Shown here: one piece after another, positions 16,242-24,842 of the stretch
Layout of the letters: each line of letters begins with the position of its first letter
How positions within the stretch are numbered: position 1 is the stretch's first letter
NCBI RefSeq assembly: GCF_002119685.1
Contig: NZ_CP021108.1
Location: forward strand, 4,526,001-4,590,000
Direction: 5' to 3'
Source of the DNA: Bordetella genomosp. 8
GTDB lineage: Bacteria; Pseudomonadota; Gammaproteobacteria; Burkholderiales; Burkholderiaceae_B
DNA length: 64,000 bases
Made by a program: the position numbers and the translations under genes
The notes under the pieces: generated by a model
What the model was told of the DNA's origin: nothing
Database searches by the model: none
Seen by the model: only the letters and a program-made list of their open reading frames with translations

Positions 16242-17129
16242 ATGGGGAAAATCGACCTGAGAATATCGCGGAATGAGTTCTTCCGCGATTATTTTGAGCG
16301 CAATTTCTATATTCAAGAGATGGCGCTTGCCGCAGACCTGCTGACCCGAACCGACATTGAAAGCCTACTGTACGGGGCCGACCCCTGCGATGGGACGGTA
16401 CGAATTTTCTTGAACGGTGTAATACCTATAACTGAGTATGCGCGCCCCTACAACGATATAGACGGGCCAAAATACCGGTTCATGGCTGAACGTATCCAGC
16501 GCTTGTTCGCGGAGGGCGCAACAATAGTAATGAATCGCGTGGATAACAAGATTTCCTCCGTTGGCACCATATGCGACGAAATAGCAGAGTTCGTTGGCGA
16601 ACGCGCAGTGGCAAATGCATATATATGTTCCGGCGGTGTTGGTACCTTTGGAAAACACTGGGATACCCATGACGTCTTTGCGATCCAGTTGCACGGGCGA
16701 AAACGATGGAGGATATACGGCTCCACACACATACTTCCACTCGCTCACCAGACCAGCAGAGACCACAAGGCGCAATGTCCAATCGTCCCGCTGTTTGATG
16801 CGGACATACGCGCAGGAGATCTTATTTATATTCCTCGAGGCTGGTGGCATGAAGCAACTCCCCTGGAGAACCAGATTTCCACTCATATCGCCATCGGAGT
16901 TCATACGACCAAATACATCGATTATTTGATCTGGTTCTGTGAAACCGTAGGACCTACGTTAGTGGAATCAAGAGCGAGCATGCAAGACGAAGAAAATTCT
17001 GCGCTCCTCACAGCCGCCCTTCTACCCAAAATCACCACGCTCTTACAAAAGAAAGAATACGTGAGAGAGTTCCTCGAACAGCGATTTGTGCAGCCCATGC
17101 CGCGAAATTTTCTCGTAGGTAGTGAATAA
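16242..17129 (+). CDS. JmjC-domain/cupin 2-oxoglutarate oxygenase (ROX-like)
   Basis: 295-aa Fe(II)/2-oxoglutarate-dependent oxygenase of the JmjC/cupin type. The iron facial triad is visible: H139 and D141 in GKHWDTHDVFAIQLHGRKRW, and H203 in IYIPRGWWHEA. The spacing and the HGRKRWRIY strand resemble bacterial ribosomal-oxygenase (ROX/YcfD) proteins, which hydroxylate Arg or His in proteins. The C-terminal half is helical. ATG 16242 follows GAGG; a TTG at 16224 is also open. Codon use is A/T-richer than its neighbours. It is followed by a 120-aa protein and a small membrane protein on the same strand, so it may modify that protein (inference). Confidence 0.8.
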   Translation: MGKIDLRISRNEFFRDYFERNFYIQEMALAADLLTRTDIESLLYGADPCDGTVRIFLNGVIPITEYARPYNDIDGPKYRFMAERIQRLFAEGATIVMNRVDNKISSVGTICDEIAEFVGERAVANAYICSGGVGTFGKHWDTHDVFAIQLHGRKRWRIYGSTHILPLAHQTSRDHKAQCPIVPLFDADIRAGDLIYIPRGWWHEATPLENQISTHIAIGVHTTKYIDYLIWFCETVGPTLVESRASMQDEENSALLTAALLPKITTLLQKKEYVREFLEQRFVQPMPRNFLVGSE

Positions 17130-17167
17130 AGCGGCACCTCTACTAATCGACAGAAGGAGACAAAGCC

Positions 17168-17530
17168 TTGGCCATCAATAGCATTAATTCGTCCGCAACG
17201 TATTTCACGCTCGCGAACGATGCAATCAGCCTCCAACGAGACCGCCGTGACTCCGCCGGCGATCAGGAACTGGTCGTCACATTACCCCCCAACTCCAGCG
17301 TTATATCCCGACGGGAAATCAATAACTCAACTACGATCGAGATTACGTGGCCGACGGGTGAGCGCTCGTCATGGAACAGCGGGGAAGCAGTCACCTGCTA
17401 TATTCTTTCCACAGGCTTTTCCTTGCTAGGAGCGCGGGGCGGTCCCAAACTTTCTGCATTTCTGGGCGTGCTCGCGAGCAAGGGCTGCAGTTACGCATTC
17501 CAAGCCGCGAGCCAGGACGGCGACAGCTGA
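17168..17530 (+). CDS. Unknown 120-aa protein, possible substrate of the JmjC enzyme
   Basis: TTG start at 17168 with AGGAG about 8 nt upstream. I do not recognise a family. The N-terminal 75 residues are polar with beta-type strands (ELVVTLPPNSSVIS, STTIEITWPTGERSSW). The C-terminal 45 are Gly/Ala/Ser-rich and amphipathic with two cysteines (C77, C107): CYILSTGFSLLGARGG, then PKLSAFLGVLASKGCS. A leader-like front and a small hydrophobic, GG-containing tail would suit a modified peptide or secreted effector precursor, but there is no direct evidence. It starts 38 bp after the JmjC stop, so co-transcription is likely. Confidence 0.6.
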   Translation: MAINSINSSATYFTLANDAISLQRDRRDSAGDQELVVTLPPNSSVISRREINNSTTIEITWPTGERSSWNSGEAVTCYILSTGFSLLGARGGPKLSAFLGVLASKGCSYAFQAASQDGDS

Positions 17531-17562
17531 TATTGGGCGAACGCCAAATTGAACTGCAAAGC

Positions 17563-18006
17563 ATGTACATGAAGATCTACCGGGAACGCGCTTATGTCTA
17601 CCTCGGTTTGGTAGGGATCCTTCTGGCCTCCACCGTTCTACCAATCAGGTTTTTGTTCACTGTCGTAGCTGATTCGATCGCTTCTTTCTTTCCAATTGCA
17701 CTCACGGTTCTGGCGCTATCCCGTGTCCTTCGTCGCGCTCTGGCATCCGAGAACGACGAAAAGCTCCTGGGGATAAGCACCATTAGGTTCTGTGTTGGAT
17801 TGGGTGTACTCGGGGCAGCGCTCATGGCAACCTACCCTTTTATCGAAAGTGCCTGGCCGCCCCGATTTGGAATGACCATCTGGCTCGCGGATATCGAGAT
17901 TTATTTATATCATCGCGAGTCGATCAACCGCAGGGCATCTGCAAAGCCTGAAGCGGCTGCTGGATCAAAGCTACTGCAGACTCGTCGCTTTCCACCAAGC
18001 GAATAG
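17563..18006 (+). CDS. Small three-TM membrane protein of unknown function
   Basis: 147-aa membrane protein with three hydrophobic segments (AYVYLGLVGILLASTVL; IASFFPIALTVLALS; FCVGLGVLGAALMATYPFI) and a basic C-terminal tail. The frame is open from 17371 across the previous gene; ATG 17563 (MYMKIYRERAY) is the first plausible start and TTG 17533 is an alternative. No strong ribosome site is seen. It is the third gene of the JmjC cassette and could be an exporter helper, an immunity protein or an unrelated membrane protein. It is A+T-rich like its neighbours. Confidence 0.55.
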   Translation: MYMKIYRERAYVYLGLVGILLASTVLPIRFLFTVVADSIASFFPIALTVLALSRVLRRALASENDEKLLGISTIRFCVGLGVLGAALMATYPFIESAWPPRFGMTIWLADIEIYLYHRESINRRASAKPEAAAGSKLLQTRRFPPSE

Positions 18007-18352
18007 AACAAGACCACTAACGGCCCGGCTTCGCTTATCCGACCGATAAGCTCGTGGCTGAGCAGGCCGCGCCTGCGCCGATATTGTGGCTAAGCCGCTT
18101 CCAATCCGCCACGCCGGCCAGCCGCTACCTTTCTCGCTATTTGTAACGTTCCCTACTGTTGCAAGAAGACAGCCAGAGTCGCCCATTTGTCTCTACAAAG
18201 CGACAATAAAGTAAGTCTTTCCTTTCTCTATCAGATAGTTAACGTAGAATCAAAACTACGATGTCGCATCATTATTTGTAATATTTCCACGCTGGAAGCG
18301 ACATATTTGTATTTATTTGAAATATTTCTATCTGGGCTTGGAGAGGCCGACC
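18007..18352. other. 346-bp A+T-rich gap before chemoreceptor
   Basis: No gene seen. GCTTATC/GATAAGC (18033-18039 and 18045-18051) forms a 7-bp stem with a 5-nt loop just after the cassette, without a T-run. From 18187 the sequence is strongly A+T-rich and probably carries the chemoreceptor promoter; I could not match a convincing sigma-28 site. Confidence 0.4.
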
Positions 18353-19999
18353 ATGGACTTCCTATCGAACATCAGAATCGGCACCCGCCTGGCGATCGGC
18401 TTCATGCTGGTCCTCGCGCTTTCCATCGGCTCCACCGCATTCGCCCTGATCGAGGCCCGCCATAACGCGGCGGAGACGCGGCTGATGATGGAAAAGCCGT
18501 TGACGAAGGAGCGCATCACGGCCGACTGGTACGTCTTCATCTACTCCGCGATCGCGCGCACGGCGATGATCGCGAAAAGTACCGACGGCACCCTGTCCGA
18601 CGTCTTCGCGGACGTCATCGCGGACAGCGTCAAGCAGGGCGGCGCCTTGCTGAAGAGCCTGGAGGAACTGATCTCCAACGACGAGGAGCGCAAGCTCTAC
18701 CAGGCGTCGGTGGATGGCCGCAACGCCTACCAGAAAGCGAAGAACGATGTCATGGCCGCGAAGATGGCCGGCGACGCCGCGAAAGCGGACCGCGCGTACA
18801 CGCAGTCCTTCCTGCCCACGGCCAAGGCCTATCAGGAAAGCGTGCAAGCCTTCCTTGCCTATCAGCGCAAGCAGATCAATGCGATCTCGGCCGACATTGC
18901 CGCCGCCAACGAACGCAGCATGGGGTTATTGATGCTGCTCGGCGCCCTGCTCGTCATGCTGGGTGCGGCCTGTGCCGTCGTCATTACGCGCAGCATCACG
19001 CGGCCGTTGCGATCGGCGATCGCCGTCGCGAACCGCGCCGCCGAAGGCGACCTGACGGCGCGAATCGCCACCACGTCGAAGGACGAGATCGGCGACCTGA
19101 TACGGGCGATGGAGACGATGAACCGCGGCTTGAAAGAGATCGTCCGTGACGTCAAGTCCGGCACGGACCTGATCAACAACGCTTCGGCCGAGATCGCCAG
19201 CGGCAATCTCGACCTGTCCTCGCGGACCGAGCAGCAGGCCGCATCGCTGGAGGAAACGGCCGCGTCGATGGAAGAACTGACCGCGACCGTCAAGCAGAAC
19301 GCGGAGAACGCGCGGCAGGCCAACCAGTTGGCCGTCTCCGCTTCCCAGGTGGCCGCCCGCGGCGGCGCGGTCGTCAAGAACATGATCTCGACCATGGGCG
19401 CGATAGACGGTTCGTCGCGCAAGATCGTCGACATCATCGGCGTCATCGACGGCATTGCCTTCCAGACGAACATCCTGGCGCTGAACGCGGCGGTCGAAGC
19501 GGCACGCGCGGGCGAACAAGGGCGCGGCTTTGCCGTCGTCGCCAGCGAGGTGCGCAATCTGGCACAGCGTTCGGCGTCGGCCGCGAAAGAGATCAAGTCC
19601 CTGATCGACGACTCCGTCAGCAATGTGGTCGCGGGCAACAAACTGGTCGCTGAAACCGGCGGCACGATGGATGAAGTGGTCGGCAACATCCGGCAGTTGG
19701 CCGAAATGATGAACGAGATCGTGGCGGCCAGCCAGGAACAGAGTACCGGCATCGAACAGGTCAATATCGCGATCAGCCAGATGGACCAGGCCACGCAGCA
19801 GAACGCCGCATTGGTCGAACAGGCGGCGGCGGCCTCGCAATCCCTGCGCGACCAGGCCGATACGCTGGGACGCGTCGTCAGCGTATTCAGGATCGATGCG
19901 GCGGATACCGGCAACGCCGCCAATGCGTCCTTGGGGATGTCCGGCCATGCGCACACGCTGCTCGCGCGACCGGACGATGCCTACGTAGCCGCTGCCTGA
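18353..19999 (+). CDS. Methyl-accepting chemotaxis protein
   Basis: 548-aa transmembrane chemoreceptor. TM1 is about residues 12-33, a four-helix-bundle periplasmic sensor covers 34-189, TM2 is 190-211 ([20 protein letters not shown]), HAMP is about 212-265 and the cytoplasmic signalling domain follows. The highly conserved hairpin tip is present ([18 protein letters not shown], then [19 protein letters not shown]). No CheR-binding pentapeptide of the NWETF type ends the protein. GGAGAGG precedes ATG 18353. It should signal through CheA/CheW elsewhere in the genome; the ligand is unknown. Confidence 0.95.
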   Translation: MDFLSNIRIGTRLAIGFMLVLALSIGSTAFALIEARHNAAETRLMMEKPLTKERITADWYVFIYSAIARTAMIAKSTDGTLSDVFADVIADSVKQGGALLKSLEELISNDEERKLYQASVDGRNAYQKAKNDVMAAKMAGDAAKADRAYTQSFLPTAKAYQESVQAFLAYQRKQINAISADIAAANERSMGLLMLLGALLVMLGAACAVVITRSITRPLRSAIAVANRAAEGDLTARIATTSKDEIGDLIRAMETMNRGLKEIVRDVKSGTDLINNASAEIASGNLDLSSRTEQQAASLEETAASMEELTATVKQNAENARQANQLAVSASQVAARGGAVVKNMISTMGAIDGSSRKIVDIIGVIDGIAFQTNILALNAAVEAARAGEQGRGFAVVASEVRNLAQRSASAAKEIKSLIDDSVSNVVAGNKLVAETGGTMDEVVGNIRQLAEMMNEIVAASQEQSTGIEQVNIAISQMDQATQQNAALVEQAAAASQSLRDQADTLGRVVSVFRIDAADTGNAANASLGMSGHAHTLLARPDDAYVAAA

Positions 20000-20005
20000 G
20001 CCGCA

Positions 20006-20024
20006 CCAGCGGCGGGACCGCTGG
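20006..20024. terminator. Hairpin between convergent mcp and nhaA
   Basis: CCAGCGG (20006-20012) and CCGCTGG (20018-20024) form a perfect 7-bp stem with a 5-nt loop in the 29-bp convergent gap. There is no T-run, so termination is plausible but not certain. Confidence 0.35.
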
Positions 20025-20028
20025 GGGG

Positions 20029-21180
20029 CTAACGCTGCCGACTCAGGTAAGCGTATCCCAGCCCACCGGCAAGCACGGACGCCAGCAGGATTGCCATCTT
20101 GGACGCGTTGACCGCGGCAGGATCGGCGGGGAATGCCAGGTTGGCGATGAAAATCGACATCGTGAAACCGATGCCGCCGAGGATGCCGGCGCCCACCACA
20201 TGCCGCCACCTGATATCGGACGGCAGGCGGCACAGGCCAAGCGCGACCGCCATGAAGCTGAACAGCACAATGCCCAGGGGCTTGCCCACGACGAGGCCGA
20301 GCATGATCCCCAGGCTGTTCGAACTCAGCAGCTCCGACGCCCAGCCGGCGCCGATCACGATGCCTGTGTTCGCCAGCGCGAAAAGCGGCAGGATCAGGAA
20401 GGTGACCGGCTTGTGCAGGGCATGCTCAAGACGGTGCGATGGCGATTCCGCATCGTCCTGCCTGGCCGAATACGGGATGGCGAAGGCCAGCAGGACCCCG
20501 GCGATCGTCGCATGCACGCCGGACTTGAGCATCAGGAACCACATCAGCGCACCGCCGACCAGATACGGCAGCAAGGCCATCACCCGCATCAGGCGATTCA
20601 TGGCCAGCAGGCCCGCGAACACGGCAAGCGCGCCGAGCAGGTACGGCACCGACAGGTTGGCCGTGTAGAACACTCCTATGACCACGATGGCGCACAGGTC
20701 GTCGATCACCGCGAGCGCGGTCAGGAATACCTTGAGCGAAACGGGCACCTTGTTGCCCAGCAGCGCCAACACGCCGAGCGCGAACGCGATGTCCGTCGCC
20801 ATGGGAATCCCGGCGCCGGCCTGCGTGGGCGTGCCGCCGTTGAGCCCCAGATGGATCGCCGCCGGCACGACGATGCCGCCGATGGCGGCCAGCATGGGCA
20901 ACAGCGCATTCTTCAGGTCCGACAGCTCGCCGCTATAGAGCTCGCGCTCCAGTTCCAGGCCGATCAGCAGAAAGAACACCGCCATCAGCGCGTCGTTGAT
21001 CCAATGTTCGATGCTCAGGCCGGCCAGCGGGAAATGCCACAGCGCAAGGTAGGAGGCGCCTAGCGGCGAATTGGCGATGGCAAGCGATGTGACGGTGCAC
21101 AGTATCAGCACGATGCCACCGGCCTTGCCCGATGCGATGAATTCCTTGAAGGTGTCGGAGATGCGTTGCTCGGTGGGCAT
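20029..21180 (-). CDS. nhaA: Na+/H+ antiporter NhaA
   Basis: 383-aa inner-membrane antiporter exchanging Na+ (or Li+) for protons, used in pH and salt homeostasis. The ion-binding pair is present as D160-D161 in LTALAVIDDLCAIVVIGVF, with the helix IV aspartate D130 in PMATDIAFALGVLALLG. About twelve TM segments and the N-terminal TFKEFIASGKAGGIVL match the family, and the length is normal. It is convergent with the chemoreceptor gene and upstream of no obvious partner. No unusual residues were noticed. Confidence 0.96.
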   Translation of the reverse strand: MPTEQRISDTFKEFIASGKAGGIVLILCTVTSLAIANSPLGASYLALWHFPLAGLSIEHWINDALMAVFFLLIGLELERELYSGELSDLKNALLPMLAAIGGIVVPAAIHLGLNGGTPTQAGAGIPMATDIAFALGVLALLGNKVPVSLKVFLTALAVIDDLCAIVVIGVFYTANLSVPYLLGALAVFAGLLAMNRLMRVMALLPYLVGGALMWFLMLKSGVHATIAGVLLAFAIPYSARQDDAESPSHRLEHALHKPVTFLILPLFALANTGIVIGAGWASELLSSNSLGIMLGLVVGKPLGIVLFSFMAVALGLCRLPSDIRWRHVVGAGILGGIGFTMSIFIANLAFPADPAAVNASKMAILLASVLAGGLGYAYLSRQR

Positions 21181-21337
21181 TACGCGTCCCCCGGGAAGAA
21201 TTGATCAGAGAAAGCGGAAACAGCGGTGATGGCAAAGGTGAGGTTCATAACGGTCGCAATGTAGCCGCGTGGCGGCCCGACCAGCGCGTATCCTGTCATG
21301 CCGTCGCGGCATGATCACCCTTGGACGGCATTCTAAT

Positions 21338-22270
21338 TCAGGGCGTCGCTGTCGGCGCTTCCTTGATGACCTGCCGCAGGGCCGTTGCGAAGCGGCGGGC
21401 CGTCGTCGACAGTGGACTGTTCGCCGCATGAAGCAGCTGTATCTTGTGCGGCAGCACGGGATCCGTGGGACGCAATACGAAGTCTCGCTGGAAGTCGGGG
21501 TGATATCCGAAGGACTCGATCAACGCGACGCCCACGCCTTGCCGGACCAGCGCCAGGGCCTCGGGCGTGGCGCGGATTTCGATGTCGGGCTGCAAAGGAC
21601 TCTCGCCCGAATTCATGAAACGCGCGGCCAGGCGGCCGAAAGGCGTCTCGGCCTCGTAGCCGATCAATAGATGCCCACGCAGATCCTCGGCGCGGATACG
21701 CATGCGGGACGCCAGCGGATGGCCATGCGGGATCGCGCAGCCCAGCCAGCCTTCGCCTATCTCTTCCGCGGCGACGCTGGCATTGGCGGGCGGCGACATG
21801 GATGCGATGCCGAAATCCGCATGGCCCAGAAGGATATGCGGCAACAGCATATCGAAGGCCAGCGGCCGGTAGCGTATCGTCGTGCCGGGATACTTCTCCC
21901 GAAAGCGTTGAATGGTGCGGGGAATCAGCCACTCGCTGAAGCTGGGGCTGCTTACCAGGCTCAGCGTGCCCGTGCCGCCCGCACCCAGGCCCGTGGCCAG
22001 GGCGTTGAAACGCCCAACGTGGTCGAAGATGCGCTCGCATTCCGTGAAAAGGCGGCGCGCCTCCGGCGTGGGTTGCAAGCGCCCTTTGACCCGCACGAAT
22101 AAGGGATACCGCAAGCGGTTCTCGGCGGACGCCAGGATGCGGCTGACGGCCGGCTGCGTGACGAACAGCATGCGGCCGGCCTCGCTCAGCGAGCCGGTCA
22201 GCATCACCGCGTGAAAGACCTCGATCTGCCGCAGGCTCAGCGCGGCACCGGGGCGAGCTTGTCCAGCCAT
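21338..22270 (-). CDS. LysR-family regulator of the D-amino acid cluster
   Basis: 310-aa LysR regulator, with the HTH at about residues 12-70 (LSLRQIEVFHAVMLTGSLSE, then AGRMLFVTQPAVSRILASAENRL) and a substrate-binding-like effector domain (TLSLVSSPSFSEWLIPRTI). The ATG at 22270 gives the usual LysR length; the frame extends to 22432 without a ribosome site. It is divergent from the D-carbamoylase operon across a 313-bp gap and is the likely regulator of that cluster. Confidence 0.88.
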   Translation of the reverse strand: MAGQARPGAALSLRQIEVFHAVMLTGSLSEAGRMLFVTQPAVSRILASAENRLRYPLFVRVKGRLQPTPEARRLFTECERIFDHVGRFNALATGLGAGGTGTLSLVSSPSFSEWLIPRTIQRFREKYPGTTIRYRPLAFDMLLPHILLGHADFGIASMSPPANASVAAEEIGEGWLGCAIPHGHPLASRMRIRAEDLRGHLLIGYEAETPFGRLAARFMNSGESPLQPDIEIRATPEALALVRQGVGVALIESFGYHPDFQRDFVLRPTDPVLPHKIQLLHAANSPLSTTARRFATALRQVIKEAPTATP

Positions 22271-22583
22271 GGGTAAACGGAAGCGAATAACAGTCGCGGA
22301 TTGTAGAGCCCTGCCGCAGTGGCCCGTCCATCGCCGGACACGCATGAGGATTTGCCCAGGTCCTATAACAAAAAGCGCACCCGGGTTTACCCGCGGATTG
22401 CAAAGAATGGGGAAAATGTAGCTATCTATCAAAGACTTACGAATCCCAGGGAGCGGGATTGCTGCAGCGCATCAGGGCTAACCCTTGCATTTACAGGGGC
22501 GCGGCGCTGTTCCATCCTGCGTGGCGATAACGCGATACCGCGATAACGCCATCAACGCCATAACGCCAAACAGGAACACCCCC
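22271..22583. promoter_or_regulatory. Divergent control region, LysR/D-carbamoylase
   Basis: 313 bp without a gene. It should contain the LysR target. Around 22525-22570 the short unit GATAACGC or CATAACGCC recurs several times (GCGATAACGC twice, CCATAACGCC once), which may be regulator half-sites or a leader repeat. No clean promoter was identified. Confidence 0.4.
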
Positions 22584-23579
22584 ATGTCCCGCACCGTCAC
22601 GGTCGCTGCCGCCCAATTGGGTCCCATCCAGAAATCGGAAGGCCGCGAGGTCGCCGTAGGCCGCATGTTGCGCCTGCTGGAACGCGCCCATCAGCGTGGC
22701 GCCGAAGTCGTCGTGTTCCCCGAACTGGCGCTGACGACTTTCTTCCCGCGCTGGTACACGGAGAATCTCGACGACGCCGACCACTGGTACGAACAGAGCC
22801 TGCCGTCGCCGGCCACCCAGCCGCTGTTCGATGCGATCCGCCGCTACGGACTGACGATCTACCTGGGCTATGCCGAAATCGCGCATGAAGCGGACGAACA
22901 GGGCGTGGTGCGCAAGCGTCGGTTCAACACCTCGGTCATCATCGCGCCCAACGGCGAGGTCATCCTCAAGTACCGCAAGGTCCATCTGCCCGGCCATGCC
23001 GAATTCGCCACGCACCGCAAGGTGCAGCATCTGGAAAAGCGGTACTTCGAAGTGGGCAACCTGGGCTTTCCCGTCGTGCGCGCCCCGGTCGGAAGGGCCG
23101 GCCTGGACGTCAACCTGGGCATGCTGATCTGCAACGACCGCCGCTGGCCGGAAGCGTGGCGCGTGCTGGGCCTGCAGCAGGTCGAACTGGTCCTGCTGGG
23201 CTACAACACGCCGGCCGTGAACCAGGACAATCGCGGCTTCGAGGCGCACCACCTGCGCGTGCTGCATTCGCAGCTCGCCATACAGTCCGGCTGCTACCAG
23301 AACGCCTGCTTCGGCGTGGCGGTGGCCAAGGCGGGCAAGGAAGACGGCTTCGAACTCTTCGGCCATTCCATCATCGTCAACCCGCAAGGCGAGATCATCG
23401 CCATGGCCACGACCTGGGACGACGAACTGATCGTCGCGGACTGCAATCTGGATATGTGCGAACTGGGACGCACCACGATCTTCAACTTCGAGAAGCATCG
23501 CCGGCCGGAGGCCTATGGCCGCATCGTTGAACAGGTCGGCAGCAGCGCGCCACCCGTCTGGAAACCCAGCAAGTCCTGA
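22584..23579 (+). CDS. N-carbamoyl-D-amino-acid hydrolase
   Basis: Nitrilase-superfamily amidohydrolase, 331 aa, that hydrolyses N-carbamoyl-D-amino acids to D-amino acid, CO2 and ammonia. The catalytic triad is clear: E47 in VVFPELALTTFFPRW, K132 in KYRKVHLPGH and C183 in LICNDRRWPEAWRV. Long stretches (FNTSVII, QHLEKRYFE, GYNTPAVNQ) follow the Agrobacterium D-carbamoylase pattern. ATG 22584 follows AGGA; the frame opens earlier at 22485 without signal. It is the first gene of the plus-strand cluster with a dehydratase, a Bug receptor and a D-aminoacylase. Confidence 0.9.
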   Translation: MSRTVTVAAAQLGPIQKSEGREVAVGRMLRLLERAHQRGAEVVVFPELALTTFFPRWYTENLDDADHWYEQSLPSPATQPLFDAIRRYGLTIYLGYAEIAHEADEQGVVRKRRFNTSVIIAPNGEVILKYRKVHLPGHAEFATHRKVQHLEKRYFEVGNLGFPVVRAPVGRAGLDVNLGMLICNDRRWPEAWRVLGLQQVELVLLGYNTPAVNQDNRGFEAHHLRVLHSQLAIQSGCYQNACFGVAVAKAGKEDGFELFGHSIIVNPQGEIIAMATTWDDELIVADCNLDMCELGRTTIFNFEKHRRPEAYGRIVEQVGSSAPPVWKPSKS

Positions 23580-23678
23580 TGGGACGAACTCCCCGCTTGC
23601 ATCGTCGCGCATGAATGCGCATGAATGCCAGGACCGCACCAAGCCGAAGCAGCGACCCGATTTGACGCCACACCGAAC

Positions 23679-24713
23679 ATGGAACTGACCGCCCTTCCCG
23701 CCACCATCGAACACGAAATGCTCGGCACCCTGCGTGTGCCCGGCCACGAGGACGTGCTGGCCGCCGCCGAACGCATCCGGCCATATGTACGCCATACGCC
23801 GCTGCTGCGTTCGCCCAAGCTCGACGAGCTGGCTGGCGCGCCAGTCTGGCTGAAGCTGGAAAACCTGCAGGTGACCGGGTCCTTCAAGGCCCGCGGCGCC
23901 TTCAACGCCCTGCTCAATCTGGACTCCGCACAACGCGCCCGCGGCGTCGTCGCCTATTCGACCGGCAATCATGGCCAGGCCGTCGCGTGGGCCGCGCGTA
24001 CGCTTGGCATGCCGGCCACCATCGTCATGCCGGTGGATGCGCCGGCCAACAAGGTCGAGAAGGCTCGCCGCCACGGCGCGCGGGTCGTGCAGTACGACCG
24101 CGAGCGCGAAAGCCGGGAAACCATAGGCATGCGCCTGCTGGAAGAGACGGGCGCCACGCTGGTGCCGCCGGGCGATCATCCCGACGTGCTGGCCGCCCAA
24201 GGGACGCTGGCGCTGGAGGCCTTGCACGATCTGCCGCCGGAAGCGTTGAAGAACCTCGGCCTGTTCGCCACGCCTTGCGGCGGCGGCGGGATGGCCGCCG
24301 GCTGCGCGCTGGCCTTGCAGGCCCTGGCGCCACAAGCCCGCCTGGTAGCCGCCGAACCAGCCGGCTACGACGATACCGTGCGCTCGCTGGCCAGCGGCAA
24401 GCGCGAGCCGAACGCGCCGGGCGCGAAGACGCTGTGCGATGCGCTGATGGCCGCCATACCGGCCGAACTGCCCTACGCCATCAACGGCCGCCGCCTGGAC
24501 GCCGCCGTGGCCGTGACCGACGAACAGGTCATCGATGCCATCCGGTTCGCGCTGGAAGAACTGCGCCTGGTGGTCGAGCCGGGCGGCGCGGTCGCCTTGG
24601 CCGCCTTGCTGGCCGGCCACATATCCACCCAAGGCAGGGACGCGCTCATCGTCCTGTCGGGCGGCAACATCGACCTGCCGCTGTTGGCGCACATCGCGCA
24701 GGAGGCCATTTGA
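23679..24713 (+). CDS. PLP-dependent threonine/serine dehydratase-like enzyme
   Basis: 344-aa fold-type II PLP enzyme. The Schiff-base lysine is K70 in VTGSFKARGAFNAL, and the phosphate-binding glycine loop is PCGGGGMAAGC. LKLENLQVTGSFK and YSTGNHGQAVAWAA are typical of threonine dehydratase/serine racemase relatives. There is no C-terminal ACT regulatory domain, so it is the short catabolic type. In this cluster it could deaminate hydroxy-amino acids released by the hydrolases. The start is uncertain: ATG 23679 lacks a good ribosome site and ATG 23625 and 23715 are alternatives. Confidence 0.85.
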   Translation: MELTALPATIEHEMLGTLRVPGHEDVLAAAERIRPYVRHTPLLRSPKLDELAGAPVWLKLENLQVTGSFKARGAFNALLNLDSAQRARGVVAYSTGNHGQAVAWAARTLGMPATIVMPVDAPANKVEKARRHGARVVQYDRERESRETIGMRLLEETGATLVPPGDHPDVLAAQGTLALEALHDLPPEALKNLGLFATPCGGGGMAAGCALALQALAPQARLVAAEPAGYDDTVRSLASGKREPNAPGAKTLCDALMAAIPAELPYAINGRRLDAAVAVTDEQVIDAIRFALEELRLVVEPGGAVALAALLAGHISTQGRDALIVLSGGNIDLPLLAHIAQEAI

Positions 24714-24778
24714 AACCCTGTTCCCGCATTTTCCGTTAAGTCCGTCTCCTCGGTTTTCGCAGCACCTTGTGTTTTACC

Positions 24779-24804
24779 GGCGCGCCATTCGTTGGGGGCG
24801 CGCC
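24779..24804. other. GGCGCGCC inverted pair before the Bug gene
   Basis: GGCGCGCC occurs at 24779-24786 and 24797-24804 with a 10-nt loop and can form an 8-bp, all G/C stem in the 129-bp gap between dehydratase and Bug receptor. No T-run follows. It may stabilise or attenuate the downstream message. Confidence 0.4.
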
Positions 24805-24842
24805 ACCCAGAATTTCTATAACAGTCCAAGGAAAGATCCATC

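Noticed and set aside
15999-16316. A 105-codon minus-strand frame
   Set aside because: It overlaps the JmjC start region and has no family resemblance or convincing start signal; kept only as a note in the gap entry.
18187-18352. Flagellar sigma-28 promoter before the chemoreceptor
   Set aside because: TAAAGT occurs, but no GCCGATAA-like -10 at the right distance was found.
22491-24692. A 733-codon minus-strand frame
   Set aside because: Antisense to the D-carbamoylase and dehydratase genes, which have clear active-site motifs; the translation resembles no family.
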